This document shows, piece by piece, positions 1-6,471 of a DNA stretch of 7,682 nt (the stretch's first letter is position 1; every line of letters starts with the position of its first letter). The translations under genes were made by a program, and so were the position numbers. Origin of the DNA: Candidatus Altimarinota bacterium (GTDB lineage Bacteria; Patescibacteriota; Gracilibacteria; UM-FILTER-43-11); the NCBI GenBank assembly GCA_029934675.1, contig JAOZLT010000070.1, positions 1-7,682 of the forward strand, written 5' to 3'. Below the pieces are notes generated by a model that saw only the letters and a list, made by a program, of their open reading frames with translations, did not search any database and was not told where the DNA came from.

Positions 1-816
1 CCCAAGACACACCCCTTGAATACCATATGCTGAACCTGGCTCTGTGGACACTGGTATAACAAATTTACTGTCATGAAGAACTGCCTCAACAAGCTCTGTA
101 ATAACTGATCCTATTCCATAATAAGTAGCATGTTTAAGCTGAATTATCTCATATGCAGCCTTCATAGTCTCCTCTCCAATAACTTGCATCTGTTTAGATG
201 TCAAAATTTTCTTCATAGGAACACTGGATACATTTGCGATACTCCAAGGTATAAACTCACTATCTCCATGCTCACCCATTACATAGCCATGCACATTATG
301 TAAATTTACTTTTAATATCTTACTTATAATATATCTAAGACGTGAAGTATCCAAAGACGTACCGGACCCAAATATTTGACCCGCAGGCAATTTAATATAT
401 TTTTTTGCCACATACGTAAGAATATCAACAGGGTTAGAAACTATTATTACAACCGTATCTTTCCTTAATTTTCCCATTCGCTTAATGATATTTTTCATTA
501 TCTTCGTATTTTTTTTCACGAGATCAAGACGTGTTTCACCGGGCTTTTGTGCAGCCCCTGCAGTAATTACGATTATATCCACATTCTGACAATCCTTAAA
601 ACAACCACCGGTTACAGCACCGGTATCAGTTCCTATAAGCCCATGTGCTAAATCCATAACCTCTCCAGCCTCTCGATCCTCATTCACATCTATCATAATA
701 AGTTCCGCAGCTAATCCTTTGAGCATTGCGGCATATGCAAAAGATGAACCGACCATTCCAGTACCAACCACTGCAATACGAGTTTTACGAGATATTTTTT
801 CTGTTAACTTCTTCAT
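1..816 (-). CDS. ldh: L-lactate dehydrogenase, 3' end cut by window edge
   Basis: This gene encodes a cytoplasmic NAD-dependent L-lactate dehydrogenase, which interconverts pyruvate and lactate and regenerates NAD+ in fermentation. I translated 272 residues from the complementary strand. The Rossmann loop GTGMVGS lies at residues 18-24 and the NAD-ribose acidic residue is D43. The substrate loop AQKPGETRLDL (89-99) carries Gln at the specificity position, where malate dehydrogenases have Arg, plus the mobile-loop Arg R96. SNPVD follows (N128), then D156 and R159, the LDH signature GEHGDSE with catalytic H183, and KHATYYG (T231). Family members are about 310-330 residues, so roughly 40-55 residues lie beyond the left edge. 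The ATG at 816 puts the Rossmann glycines at the usual depth. An in-frame ATG at 858 and GTG at 861 are alternatives that would add about 14 residues. No Shine-Dalgarno is visible. The gene is divergent from the DUF4012 gene. Confidence 0.95.
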   Translation of the reverse strand, partial: MKKLTEKISRKTRIAVVGTGMVGSSFAYAAMLKGLAAELIMIDVNEDREAGEVMDLAHGLIGTDTGAVTGGCFKDCQNVDIIVITAGAAQKPGETRLDLVKKNTKIMKNIIKRMGKLRKDTVVIIVSNPVDILTYVAKKYIKLPAGQIFGSGTSLDTSRLRYIISKILKVNLHNVHGYVMGEHGDSEFIPWSIANVSSVPMKKILTSKQMQVIGEETMKAAYEIIQLKHATYYGIGSVITELVEAVLHDSKFVIPVSTEPGSAYGIQGVCLG

Positions 817-844
817 TTTTTTGTTTATTAGATTTAGACTTAGC

Positions 845-874
845 TTAGCACACTTCATCACATTCTGATATAAT
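845..874 (+). promoter_or_regulatory. Putative sigma-70-type promoter for the DUF4012 gene
   Basis: A perfect TATAAT hexamer at 869-874 is preceded by TGA, making an extended -10 (TGATATAAT, 866-874). A 4/6 match to the -35 box, TTAGCA, lies at 845-850 with an 18-nt spacer. Transcription would start near 880 and give a 5' UTR of about 100 nt that includes the hairpin at 905-958. This is a match by eye only; AT-rich DNA gives chance matches, but the extended -10 in a divergent spacer is good support. Confidence 0.5.
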
Positions 875-894
875 TACATAGAATAAATTTTCAA
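867..894 (-). promoter_or_regulatory. Possible leftward promoter for ldh
   Basis: On the complementary strand TTGAAA (894-889) is followed after 16 nt by TATATC (872-867). These match the -35 and -10 consensus at 5/6 and 4/6. It overlaps the rightward -10 box, so the two promoters would compete for polymerase if both are real. The leader for ldh would be about 45-50 nt. The match is weak. Confidence 0.25.
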
Positions 895-900
895 TTGTAT

Positions 901-960
901 ATTTCCAATTTTCAAATAATGTTTCAATATTCGAAATTCGAAATCTTTTGGAAATTGGCT
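901..960. repeat. AT-rich palindromic intergenic element, copy 1
   Basis: The arms 905-916 (CCAATTTTCAAA) and 947-958 pair over 12 bp with one T-G wobble, enclosing a 30-nt loop. The loop contains TTCGAAATTCGAA, itself nearly self-complementary. The left part matches the element at 6487-6526: 34 of 40 positions are identical by my count, including CAAATAATGTTT without a mismatch. It lies between the putative promoter and the DUF4012 start codon, so it would be in that gene's 5' UTR. It may be a dispersed palindromic repeat or a regulatory hairpin. Confidence 0.6.
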
Positions 961-982
961 ATTCTAAATTAAGCATTAAATA

Positions 983-2767
983 ATGGATATATCATACTCT
1001 CCATACAAAGAATCACATTATAAAGAATCCAAATTCAAATTCCCAAAAATCAAGTTTCCAAAAAAACTAAGAATTTGGTTAGCCATTATACTTGGAATTA
1101 TTTTTTCCATTTTTTTCATATTTTATCTTCTACTTGGAGAATTAAGATTTTTTGCAAATCACTTTTTGGGCATGACATTTTTCAGTAAAAACTACCTTGT
1201 AGTTCTACAAAATGATTATGAATTAAGACCTGGCGGAGGATTTATTACAGGCTATGGAAACATGGATTTTGTTATGGGCTTTCCTAAAAATCTAACATTC
1301 AAAAATTCATATGATATTGATACTGATACTTATATAACACCACCATACCCCCACGAGGATCTTCTAAAAAACGAATGGTATGAAGGTTATAGTTTCCGTG
1401 ATGCGAACTGGAACCCAAACACCCCAACAAACGCCAAAGAACTATCCGACTTTTACCTTACAAAATATCCAAAGAAAAATGTGGATGGAATATTTTTTAT
1501 AAATTTCAGCTTAATTGAAAAATTAATTGATGAAGTTGGCAGTATTGAATTAAATGGAAAAGAATTTACTAAAGACAATTTATTTAGCCAACTTGAATTC
1601 GAAGTTAACAATATTGACAGACACAATGTGGAAGCCTTAGAAAACAGAAAAAACATTTTAGGTGATTTAGCGTCCATTTTAATAAACAAAGCCAAACACC
1701 ATCCATTCAAATTCAAAAATGTAATCGTAAAAGGGTTACATAATAAAAATTTATATATATGGTTAGCAAATAAAAGACTTCAAAATAAATTAATTAACAA
1801 AGGTTGGGCAAATGCGTTGGAACTTCCTGAAAGAAGTGATTTTTTGGGAGTAAATCTTGCAAATCTTGGCAGCAAAAAAACGGACAGATATTTACAAACC
1901 GAAATTCATTATTACGCTAACATCACAAAAGAAATTCCTGAAATAACGACAGAAGTTACACTTAGATATCCTGGTTTCACAAATACATATAGCGATAATT
2001 ACAAAGGTTATTTAAGATTATATATTCCAAAAAATGTATCAGTAAATAATATACCAGTTGATAGTATTGAAGAATTCGATGGAGAATTTAAAGTAATTGG
2101 AACAAAGATAATTTTACCAGCAGGAAGTAAAACAAGTTTGAGTTTCACCTACACTCTACCTCGCACCTTATTTGATATAAACAGCTATAAACTAAGATTA
2201 TTAAAACAATCAGGAAGTGAAGCTTTTTATAAGCTTACTATTGAAGCTCCTAAGGGAAAACTTATTGAAAGCAATGATTTTGATTCTCGAGAGAACAGAG
2301 CTTCATTTACAGGCCAAATTAATAATGATAAGGATTTTAACCTTAAAATAATTCCAGATAATCTACCGCCTTACCCAATTGAACAGGAATTTATAAACCT
2401 TAATCAAATAAATGTCATATGGAATGAGCCTGTAGATGAAACAAGTGCAACTAATATCAATAGTTATACTATTTCGGATTTAAACAAAACAATTAGTGAT
2501 ATAACTGATGTAGTAAAAATTAAAACCCTTGAGCTAATTCAACCCAATATAGTAAAATTCGAGCTTGAAGGAGTTACAGAACAAAAACTTGAGTTTTACA
2601 GAATAGATATGAAAGGATTAAAGGATATTGACGGAAATACTATCATTCCAAATCCTAAACCCATTACAGTAGTACAACGTATCAAACCAACTTCTACTAT
2701 TCCCGAAATAAAACTAGGTGAAATCCCAATAATGCCAGAAGAATTAGCTGAAGTACCAGCTCAGTAA
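983..2767 (+). CDS. Membrane-anchored DUF4012 exoprotein with C-terminal Ig-like domain
   Basis: This 594-residue protein belongs to the DUF4012 family, whose function is not established; members are common in Patescibacteria and Actinobacteria. A lysine-rich cytoplasmic N-terminus (residues 9-30, with two YKES words and KFP motifs) precedes a single transmembrane helix at about 31-51, so the rest should be outside the cell. Family hallmarks follow in order: QNDYELRPGGGF (76-87), NSYDID (108-113), FRDANWNPN (138-146) and VDGIFFINF (about 168). A beta-rich segment at about 310-455 contains the usual Y-x-LR-Y-x-P and KQSGSE patterns. From about 462 the sequence PPYP, then WNEPVDETSATN and later KDIDGNTI resembles a bacterial Ig-like (Big_5/SbsA-type) domain, and the last 25 residues are proline-rich. 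A TAA two codons upstream (977-979) leaves ATG 983 as the first possible ATG. There is no Shine-Dalgarno. A role in the envelope or in surface contact is inference. Confidence 0.9.
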   Translation: MDISYSPYKESHYKESKFKFPKIKFPKKLRIWLAIILGIIFSIFFIFYLLLGELRFFANHFLGMTFFSKNYLVVLQNDYELRPGGGFITGYGNMDFVMGFPKNLTFKNSYDIDTDTYITPPYPHEDLLKNEWYEGYSFRDANWNPNTPTNAKELSDFYLTKYPKKNVDGIFFINFSLIEKLIDEVGSIELNGKEFTKDNLFSQLEFEVNNIDRHNVEALENRKNILGDLASILINKAKHHPFKFKNVIVKGLHNKNLYIWLANKRLQNKLINKGWANALELPERSDFLGVNLANLGSKKTDRYLQTEIHYYANITKEIPEITTEVTLRYPGFTNTYSDNYKGYLRLYIPKNVSVNNIPVDSIEEFDGEFKVIGTKIILPAGSKTSLSFTYTLPRTLFDINSYKLRLLKQSGSEAFYKLTIEAPKGKLIESNDFDSRENRASFTGQINNDKDFNLKIIPDNLPPYPIEQEFINLNQINVIWNEPVDETSATNINSYTISDLNKTISDITDVVKIKTLELIQPNIVKFELEGVTEQKLEFYRIDMKGLKDIDGNTIIPNPKPITVVQRIKPTSTIPEIKLGEIPIMPEELAEVPAQ

Positions 2768-2890
2768 CCACCTTTACTTTTTATCCTGTTTTCAATAAAA
2801 TTACTTAGCTAATCTTAAGTTATTAATCCTAAATCGTAAACTCGATCTAAGGCTTAAGACTTATAACTTAAGACTTAAGACTTTTAGAAT
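2768..2890. repeat. Intergenic spacer with inverted and direct CTTAAG repeats
   Basis: This 123-nt gap precedes dnaJ. TCTTAAGTTAT at 2813-2823 is perfectly inverted at 2863-2873, an 11-bp stem around a 39-nt loop. CTTAAGACTT occurs three times (2853-2862, 2867-2876, 2874-2883), the last two overlapping at 7-nt spacing and ending 7 nt before the dnaJ ATG. There is no Shine-Dalgarno in front of dnaJ, no clear terminator for the upstream gene and no convincing promoter. Confidence 0.55.
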
Positions 2891-4006
2891 ATGAACCCTT
2901 ACAAATCTCTCGGAGTAAACAAAGAAGCAACAGCTGATGAAATAAAAAAAGCCTACAGAAAGCTTGCTTTAAAGTACCATCCAGACAAAGGAGGAGACAA
3001 AGAAGATGAAAACAAATTTAAAGAAGCTACAGAAGCTTACGAAATTTTAGGTGACAAACAAAAACGCGCTCAATACGACCAATTCGGCTCTACAGGCAAA
3101 CAAGCGGAGGGTGGAGGATTTGGTGGATTTGACTTTAGTGGTTTCCAAAACGTTAATGTTGATTTCGGTGGAGGATTTGGTGATATTTTTGATTCATTTT
3201 TTGGAGGTGGTGGAAGACAGGCCAAGCAAAAACAAGGACCACTTCGTGGTGGTGATATAGAAATAATAGTACATCTGACTTTTGACGAATCTGTTTTTGG
3301 AACTACAAAAGAAGTTGAAATAAGCAGATATGAAAAATGTGAACATTGCAAAGGAATGGGTAATGAACCAGGCAGTAAAATGGTTAACTGCGAAACCTGC
3401 CAAGGCACCGGTCAACGCATTCGTATTCAACGAACGCCTTTAGGCCAAATACAAACTGCCGCAACATGTGAAGTATGTAATGGTGCTGGGAAAATTCCAG
3501 AAAAAAAATGTAGAGAGTGTAAAGGCGAATATAGAGTTCTAAAAAATCAAAAAATAAAAATAAAAATCCCTGCTGGCATTCACGATAAAGCTGCAATCAG
3601 ACTTTCCGGCAAAGGCGAAGCAGGAGTAAGAGGCGGACCAACAGGTGACCTTTTCGCTCACATTAGCGTTACATCCAGTAAAGAATTTATAAGAGAAGGA
3701 AATGATATTAGTACCTCCCAAAATATCCATCTTCTGCAAGCAGTTATGGGTGATGAGATTAAAGTAAAAACCATTCATGGAAACATAAAACTCAAAATAC
3801 CTGCAGGAACCGAAAGTGAAAAAATATTCAAACTAAAAGGATATGGTGTCCCATTAGTCGGATCTGATTTAAAAGGTAATCATTATGTAAAAATTATTGT
3901 AGATATTCCTAAAAAATTAAGTAAAAGGGAAAAAGAGCTATATGAAGAATTAGCAAAAGAGTCAAAACTAAACATCAAACCACAACCCAAAGGAATATTC
4001 GGTTAA
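2891..4006 (+). CDS. dnaJ: Chaperone DnaJ (type I Hsp40)
   Basis: DnaJ is the cytoplasmic co-chaperone that delivers unfolded proteins to DnaK and stimulates its ATPase. The full type I architecture is present in 371 residues, the usual length. The J domain is at about 3-66 with the essential HPD at 30-32. A Gly/Phe-rich linker follows at about 72-118. The zinc-binding region has four Cys pairs: C150/C153, C167/C170, C193/C196 and C207/C210. Substrate-binding beta domains extend from about 220 to the end, with the conserved RLSGKGEAG, GDLF and LKGYG segments. The fourth zinc motif reads CRECKGEY, so the usual final Gly of CxxCxGxG is Tyr; all eight Cys are kept. An in-frame TAG at 2885-2887 supports ATG 2891 as the start. 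No dnaK or grpE lies in the window. Confidence 0.97.
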   Translation: MNPYKSLGVNKEATADEIKKAYRKLALKYHPDKGGDKEDENKFKEATEAYEILGDKQKRAQYDQFGSTGKQAEGGGFGGFDFSGFQNVNVDFGGGFGDIFDSFFGGGGRQAKQKQGPLRGGDIEIIVHLTFDESVFGTTKEVEISRYEKCEHCKGMGNEPGSKMVNCETCQGTGQRIRIQRTPLGQIQTAATCEVCNGAGKIPEKKCRECKGEYRVLKNQKIKIKIPAGIHDKAAIRLSGKGEAGVRGGPTGDLFAHISVTSSKEFIREGNDISTSQNIHLLQAVMGDEIKVKTIHGNIKLKIPAGTESEKIFKLKGYGVPLVGSDLKGNHYVKIIVDIPKKLSKREKELYEELAKESKLNIKPQPKGIFG

Positions 4007-4034
4007 CCCCACACAATTTATCATCAGGCTGTTT

Positions 4035-4215
4035 AAACCACATGAATAACCACATGAAAAACAGCCCGAAGTCGTACGAAGCTTTATGCGAAGTAGGACG
4101 AAGGGTGGACAAACCACATGAATAACCACATGAAAAACAGCCCGAAGTAGTACGAAGCTTTATGCGAAGTAGGGCGAAGGGTGGACAAACCACATGAATA
4201 ACCACATGAAAAACA
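4035..4215. repeat. 76-bp tandem repeat, 2.4 copies, running into the ymdB start region
   Basis: The copies are 4035-4110, 4111-4186 and a partial third at 4187-4215. The two full copies differ at 2 of 76 positions (4073 C versus 4149 A, 4098 A versus 4174 G). Each begins with AAACCACATGAATAACC and continues with a segment where GAAG recurs every 10-14 nt. By my count the unit is about 46% G+C, richer than the neighbouring genes. The partial third copy contains the first two in-frame ATGs of the ymdB frame. The near-identity points to recent duplication or ongoing homogenisation. The copies abut directly with no spacers, so this is not a CRISPR array. Confidence 0.95.
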
Positions 4216-4223
4216 ACATGAAC
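4188..4223 (+). repeat. 12-bp triplicate with three in-frame ATG codons
   Basis: Three consecutive 12-mers, AACCACATGAAT (4188-4199), AACCACATGAAA (4200-4211) and AACAACATGAAC (4212-4223), each carry an ATG in the ymdB frame (4194, 4206, 4218). The first two belong to the 76-bp repeat; the third holds the most likely native start codon. No Shine-Dalgarno precedes any of them, so the initiation site cannot be chosen from the leader alone. Confidence 0.85.
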
Positions 4224-5003
4224 ATACTAATAATAGGTGACATCATCGGAAAATCAGGAAGAAATGCTATTAAAAAAGCAATCAAATCCATAAAAAAAGA
4301 TTACAAAATTGATCTGATTATCGCCAATGGAGAAAATCTTGCACATGGAATTGGAATGACACAAAAAACATATAAAGAAATGCTTGATGAAAACATTGAT
4401 TTTTTCACAACAGGTAATCACATATTAAAAAAACCAGATATTTTCCCTGAAATGGAAAAAAAGAATACCAAAATAATCCGTCCAGCAAATTTTCCACCAG
4501 GAAACCCAGGTATTGGATATCAAGTAATTTCAAAAAAAGGAAAAAAAATTCTTATTATCAATTTAATCGGACGTATATTTTTTAAGCACGATTATGATTG
4601 TCCTTTCAGAAAAATTGATGAAATATTAGATAAATACAAAAAAACCAAACTGGATGGGATTATTGTTGATTTTCATGCAGAGGCGACCAGTGAAAAAATC
4701 GCCATGAAACATTATTTGGATGGACGTATAAGCATTCTTGTAGGAACACATACGCACGTTCCAACAGCAGATGCAGAAATTACAAAAGAAGGACTTGCCT
4801 ACATCACTGATATAGGAATGGTCGGACCAACAGATTCTGTAATTGGCGTTGAAAAAGAAAATATTATTAATAGTTTTTTAAAACAAACAAATTTCAAACT
4901 GGAAGTTGCTAGTGGACGTTGTATTTTCAATGCTGTTATTATAGAACTTACAGGACGTACAACATCTAAATCTATTGAATTAATACAAACAATTATTGAT
5001 TAA
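4218..5003 (+). CDS. ymdB: YmdB-family metallophosphoesterase (cyclic-nucleotide phosphodiesterase type)
   Basis: This is a cytoplasmic dinuclear-metal phosphoesterase of the YmdB family (TIGR00282). Bacillus subtilis YmdB cleaves cyclic nucleotides and affects multicellular behaviour. Metal and active-site motifs are intact: IIGDIIG (D8), ANGENLAHG (E39, N40), TTGNH (N67, H68), VDFHAEATSEK (H153) and GTHTHVPTAD (H178, H180), then TDIGMVGP. I chose ATG 4218, giving 261 residues, because D8, E39, N40 and N67 then carry the numbers I recall for B. subtilis YmdB and family proteins normally begin directly with the first beta strand. The frame is also open from ATG 4194 (269 residues), but those eight extra residues, MNNHMKNN, come from repeat DNA. 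An in-frame TAG at 4170-4172 closes the frame upstream. The physiological substrate here is unknown. Confidence 0.93.
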   Translation: MNILIIGDIIGKSGRNAIKKAIKSIKKDYKIDLIIANGENLAHGIGMTQKTYKEMLDENIDFFTTGNHILKKPDIFPEMEKKNTKIIRPANFPPGNPGIGYQVISKKGKKILIINLIGRIFFKHDYDCPFRKIDEILDKYKKTKLDGIIVDFHAEATSEKIAMKHYLDGRISILVGTHTHVPTADAEITKEGLAYITDIGMVGPTDSVIGVEKENIINSFLKQTNFKLEVASGRCIFNAVIIELTGRTTSKSIELIQTIID

Positions 5004-5026
5004 CTTGAAAAATCTAATTACAACTT

Positions 5027-5231
5027 CAACGTAGCCTCAACGTAGCCTTAGCCTCAACGTAGCCTCAATCGTAGCCTCAATCGTAGCCTCAACGTAACCT
5101 CAACGTAGCCTCAACGTAGCCTCAAAGTGTAGCGAAGCGGAACGAAGTAGCCTCGATGTAGCCTCAACGTAACCTCAACGTAGCCTCAACGTAGCCTCAA
5201 TCGTAGCCTCAATCGTAGCCTCAATGTAACC
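5027..5231. repeat. 11/12-bp tandem array upstream of ctp
   Basis: About sixteen head-to-tail units occupy 205 nt. The main unit is CAACGTAGCCT (11 bp). Variants are CAATCGTAGCCT (12 bp, in pairs at 5066-5089 and 5198-5221), CAACGTAACCT (5090, 5165), CGATGTAGCCT (5154) and a truncated TAGCCT (5049-5054). One 31-nt unit (5123-5153) is interrupted by GTGTAGCGAAGCGGAACGAA. The triplet CAACGTAACCT plus two CAACGTAGCCT occurs on both sides of it, showing higher-order duplication. The unit is about 55% G+C, well above the flanking genes. The array ends 4 nt before the ctp ATG, so it fills the ribosome-binding region. The copies abut, with no spacers as in CRISPR. Confidence 0.95.
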
Positions 5232-5235
5232 AACT

Positions 5236-6468
5236 ATGAAAAAGAACAATTATCTCAACAAAGAAAGTTCAACACCTAAAATATTGGGATTAATAATTCT
5301 TATTCTTTTCGTGTTTACATTAGGTTGGCACGTTGGAGTAAATCAAATTCAACAAAATGGTGAAAGCATCCTTAAAGACAATCAAATAACAAGAACTGGT
5401 ACAAGTGGTGAAAATGTGGATATGCAACTTTTTTGGGATGTTTGGAGTTTGCTTGCAAGTAGATATGTAGATCCTCAAGCACTTAATTATAAAGAGATGA
5501 TATATGGTGCAATCCGTGGGATGGTATTCTCTTTAGAAGATCCATACACATCCTTCTTAACACCTAAGGAGCATAAAGAGTTCCAAGACAGCATGGAAGG
5601 ACACCTTGAAGGTATTGGAGCCGAATTAACACTAAGAAACGAACTAATAACAGTAGTATCTCCGCTAAAAAACAGTCCGGCAAGCCATGCAGGTATTCAG
5701 CCTGAAGATATAATACTAAAAATCGACGGCATTGATGCTTACGATTATACATTTGAACAAGCAGTAATGAAAATCCGTGGTGCGAGGGGAACCAAAGTTA
5801 TTCTCACTATTGCACGAAAAGGTCACAAAGATACTTTGGATATTACTATTACAAGAGAAACTATTAATATTGATAGTGTTGAATGGAAAATGAATGGTGA
5901 CTTTGCAATAATTGAAATTAATCAATTTGGGGATAAAACTAAAGCCGAATTCACTAAAGCTATAAGTGGATTACTATCAAAAAGAGCAAAAGGAATTGTA
6001 TTAGACCTACGCTACAACGGAGGTGGATATTTAGATGGTGCTGTTGATATAGCTTCTGAATTTATAAACAAAGGAAAAGTCGTATCAGTTAAAAAACGTA
6101 ATCCAAATAATGACGAAGTTATTTATGTAAGTGGAAAAGCAAGAGTAGCAAATATTCCTTTAGCTGTTCTAATAAATAAAGGTAGTGCTTCAGCATCAGA
6201 AATCGTAGCAGGAGCGATCCAGGATTATAATCGCGGAAAAATAATTGGCGAAACAAGTTTTGGTAAAGGCACTGTTCAAGAAGTTGAGAACCTAATTGAT
6301 GGCTCAAGCCTTAGGGTAACAATTGCAAAATGGTACACACCTAATAACAACAATATCAGTGAGGTAGGAATTACTCCAGATATTGAAATAGAACGAACTA
6401 TCGAAAATATCGAAGCAGATGAAGACCCACAACTGGATGCCGCACTTAATTATTTGAAAAATAATTAA
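5236..6468 (+). CDS. ctp: C-terminal processing serine protease, S41A family, with PDZ domain
   Basis: This membrane-anchored protease should cut proteins near their C-termini outside the cytoplasmic membrane. A single hydrophobic segment at about 15-34 anchors the 410-residue protein. The family N-terminal region (about 62-125) contains SRYVDP and EDPYTSFL. A PDZ domain follows from GIGAEL (about 126-205), with the ligand-loop region around SPASHAGIQPEDIILKIDG. The S41 catalytic core (about 222-395) includes DLRYNGGG, NKGSASASEI with nucleophile S319, and SFGKGTVQ with general base K344 and Q348. The Ser-Lys spacing of 25 is the same as in CtpB-type enzymes, so it appears active. It ends with GITPDIEIE. 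An in-frame TAA at 5227-5229 supports ATG 5236. No Shine-Dalgarno is present; the leader is the tandem array. The last codons form one arm of a hairpin. Confidence 0.96.
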   Translation: MKKNNYLNKESSTPKILGLIILILFVFTLGWHVGVNQIQQNGESILKDNQITRTGTSGENVDMQLFWDVWSLLASRYVDPQALNYKEMIYGAIRGMVFSLEDPYTSFLTPKEHKEFQDSMEGHLEGIGAELTLRNELITVVSPLKNSPASHAGIQPEDIILKIDGIDAYDYTFEQAVMKIRGARGTKVILTIARKGHKDTLDITITRETINIDSVEWKMNGDFAIIEINQFGDKTKAEFTKAISGLLSKRAKGIVLDLRYNGGGYLDGAVDIASEFINKGKVVSVKKRNPNNDEVIYVSGKARVANIPLAVLINKGSASASEIVAGAIQDYNRGKIIGETSFGKGTVQEVENLIDGSSLRVTIAKWYTPNNNNISEVGITPDIEIERTIENIEADEDPQLDAALNYLKNN

Positions 6469-6471
6469 GTG
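6443..6471. repeat. Perfect 13-bp hairpin spanning the ctp stop codon
   Basis: CACTTAATTATTT (6443-6455) is perfectly complementary to 6459-6471, leaving a 3-nt loop GAA (6456-6458). The ctp TAA (6466-6468) lies in the right arm, so a terminating ribosome would open it. It overlaps the next hairpin by two bases. There is no following T tract, so it is not a textbook intrinsic terminator. Confidence 0.75.

Larger units (their letters stand above)
817..982. promoter_or_regulatory. Divergent intergenic region between ldh and the DUF4012 gene
   Basis: This 166-nt AT-rich spacer separates two divergent genes and must hold both promoters unless transcription starts outside it. It contains an extended -10 candidate for the rightward gene, a weaker leftward candidate overlapping it, and a palindromic element at 901-960. 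These are listed separately. I see no coding sequence in it. Confidence 0.6.

Noticed and set aside
3070..3778. Several antisense or out-of-frame reading frames over dnaJ
   Set aside because: They lie entirely on a well-conserved dnaJ and have compositions expected of shadow frames.
4042..4125. 27-residue rightward small ORF starting in the first 76-bp copy
   Set aside because: The corresponding frame in the second copy stops after ten codons because of one base change, so there is no sign of selection on the peptide.
3975..4205. 76-residue leftward reading frame across the 76-bp repeat
   Set aside because: It is antisense to the dnaJ end and the repeat, its sequence simply repeats with the DNA, and it resembles no protein family.
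4035..5231. CRISPR array
   Set aside because: Both arrays consist of directly abutting, near-identical units without unique spacers of constant length, and no cas gene is present.
5004..5231. Array as a coding repeat domain at the N-terminus of ctp
   Set aside because: Units of 11 and 12 bp shift frame, in-frame stops occur, including TAA at 5227-5229, and Ctp has a normal anchor right after ATG 5236.
4035..5235. Insertion sequence or transposon remnant
   Set aside because: There is no transposase fragment, terminal inverted repeat pair or target duplication that I can see.
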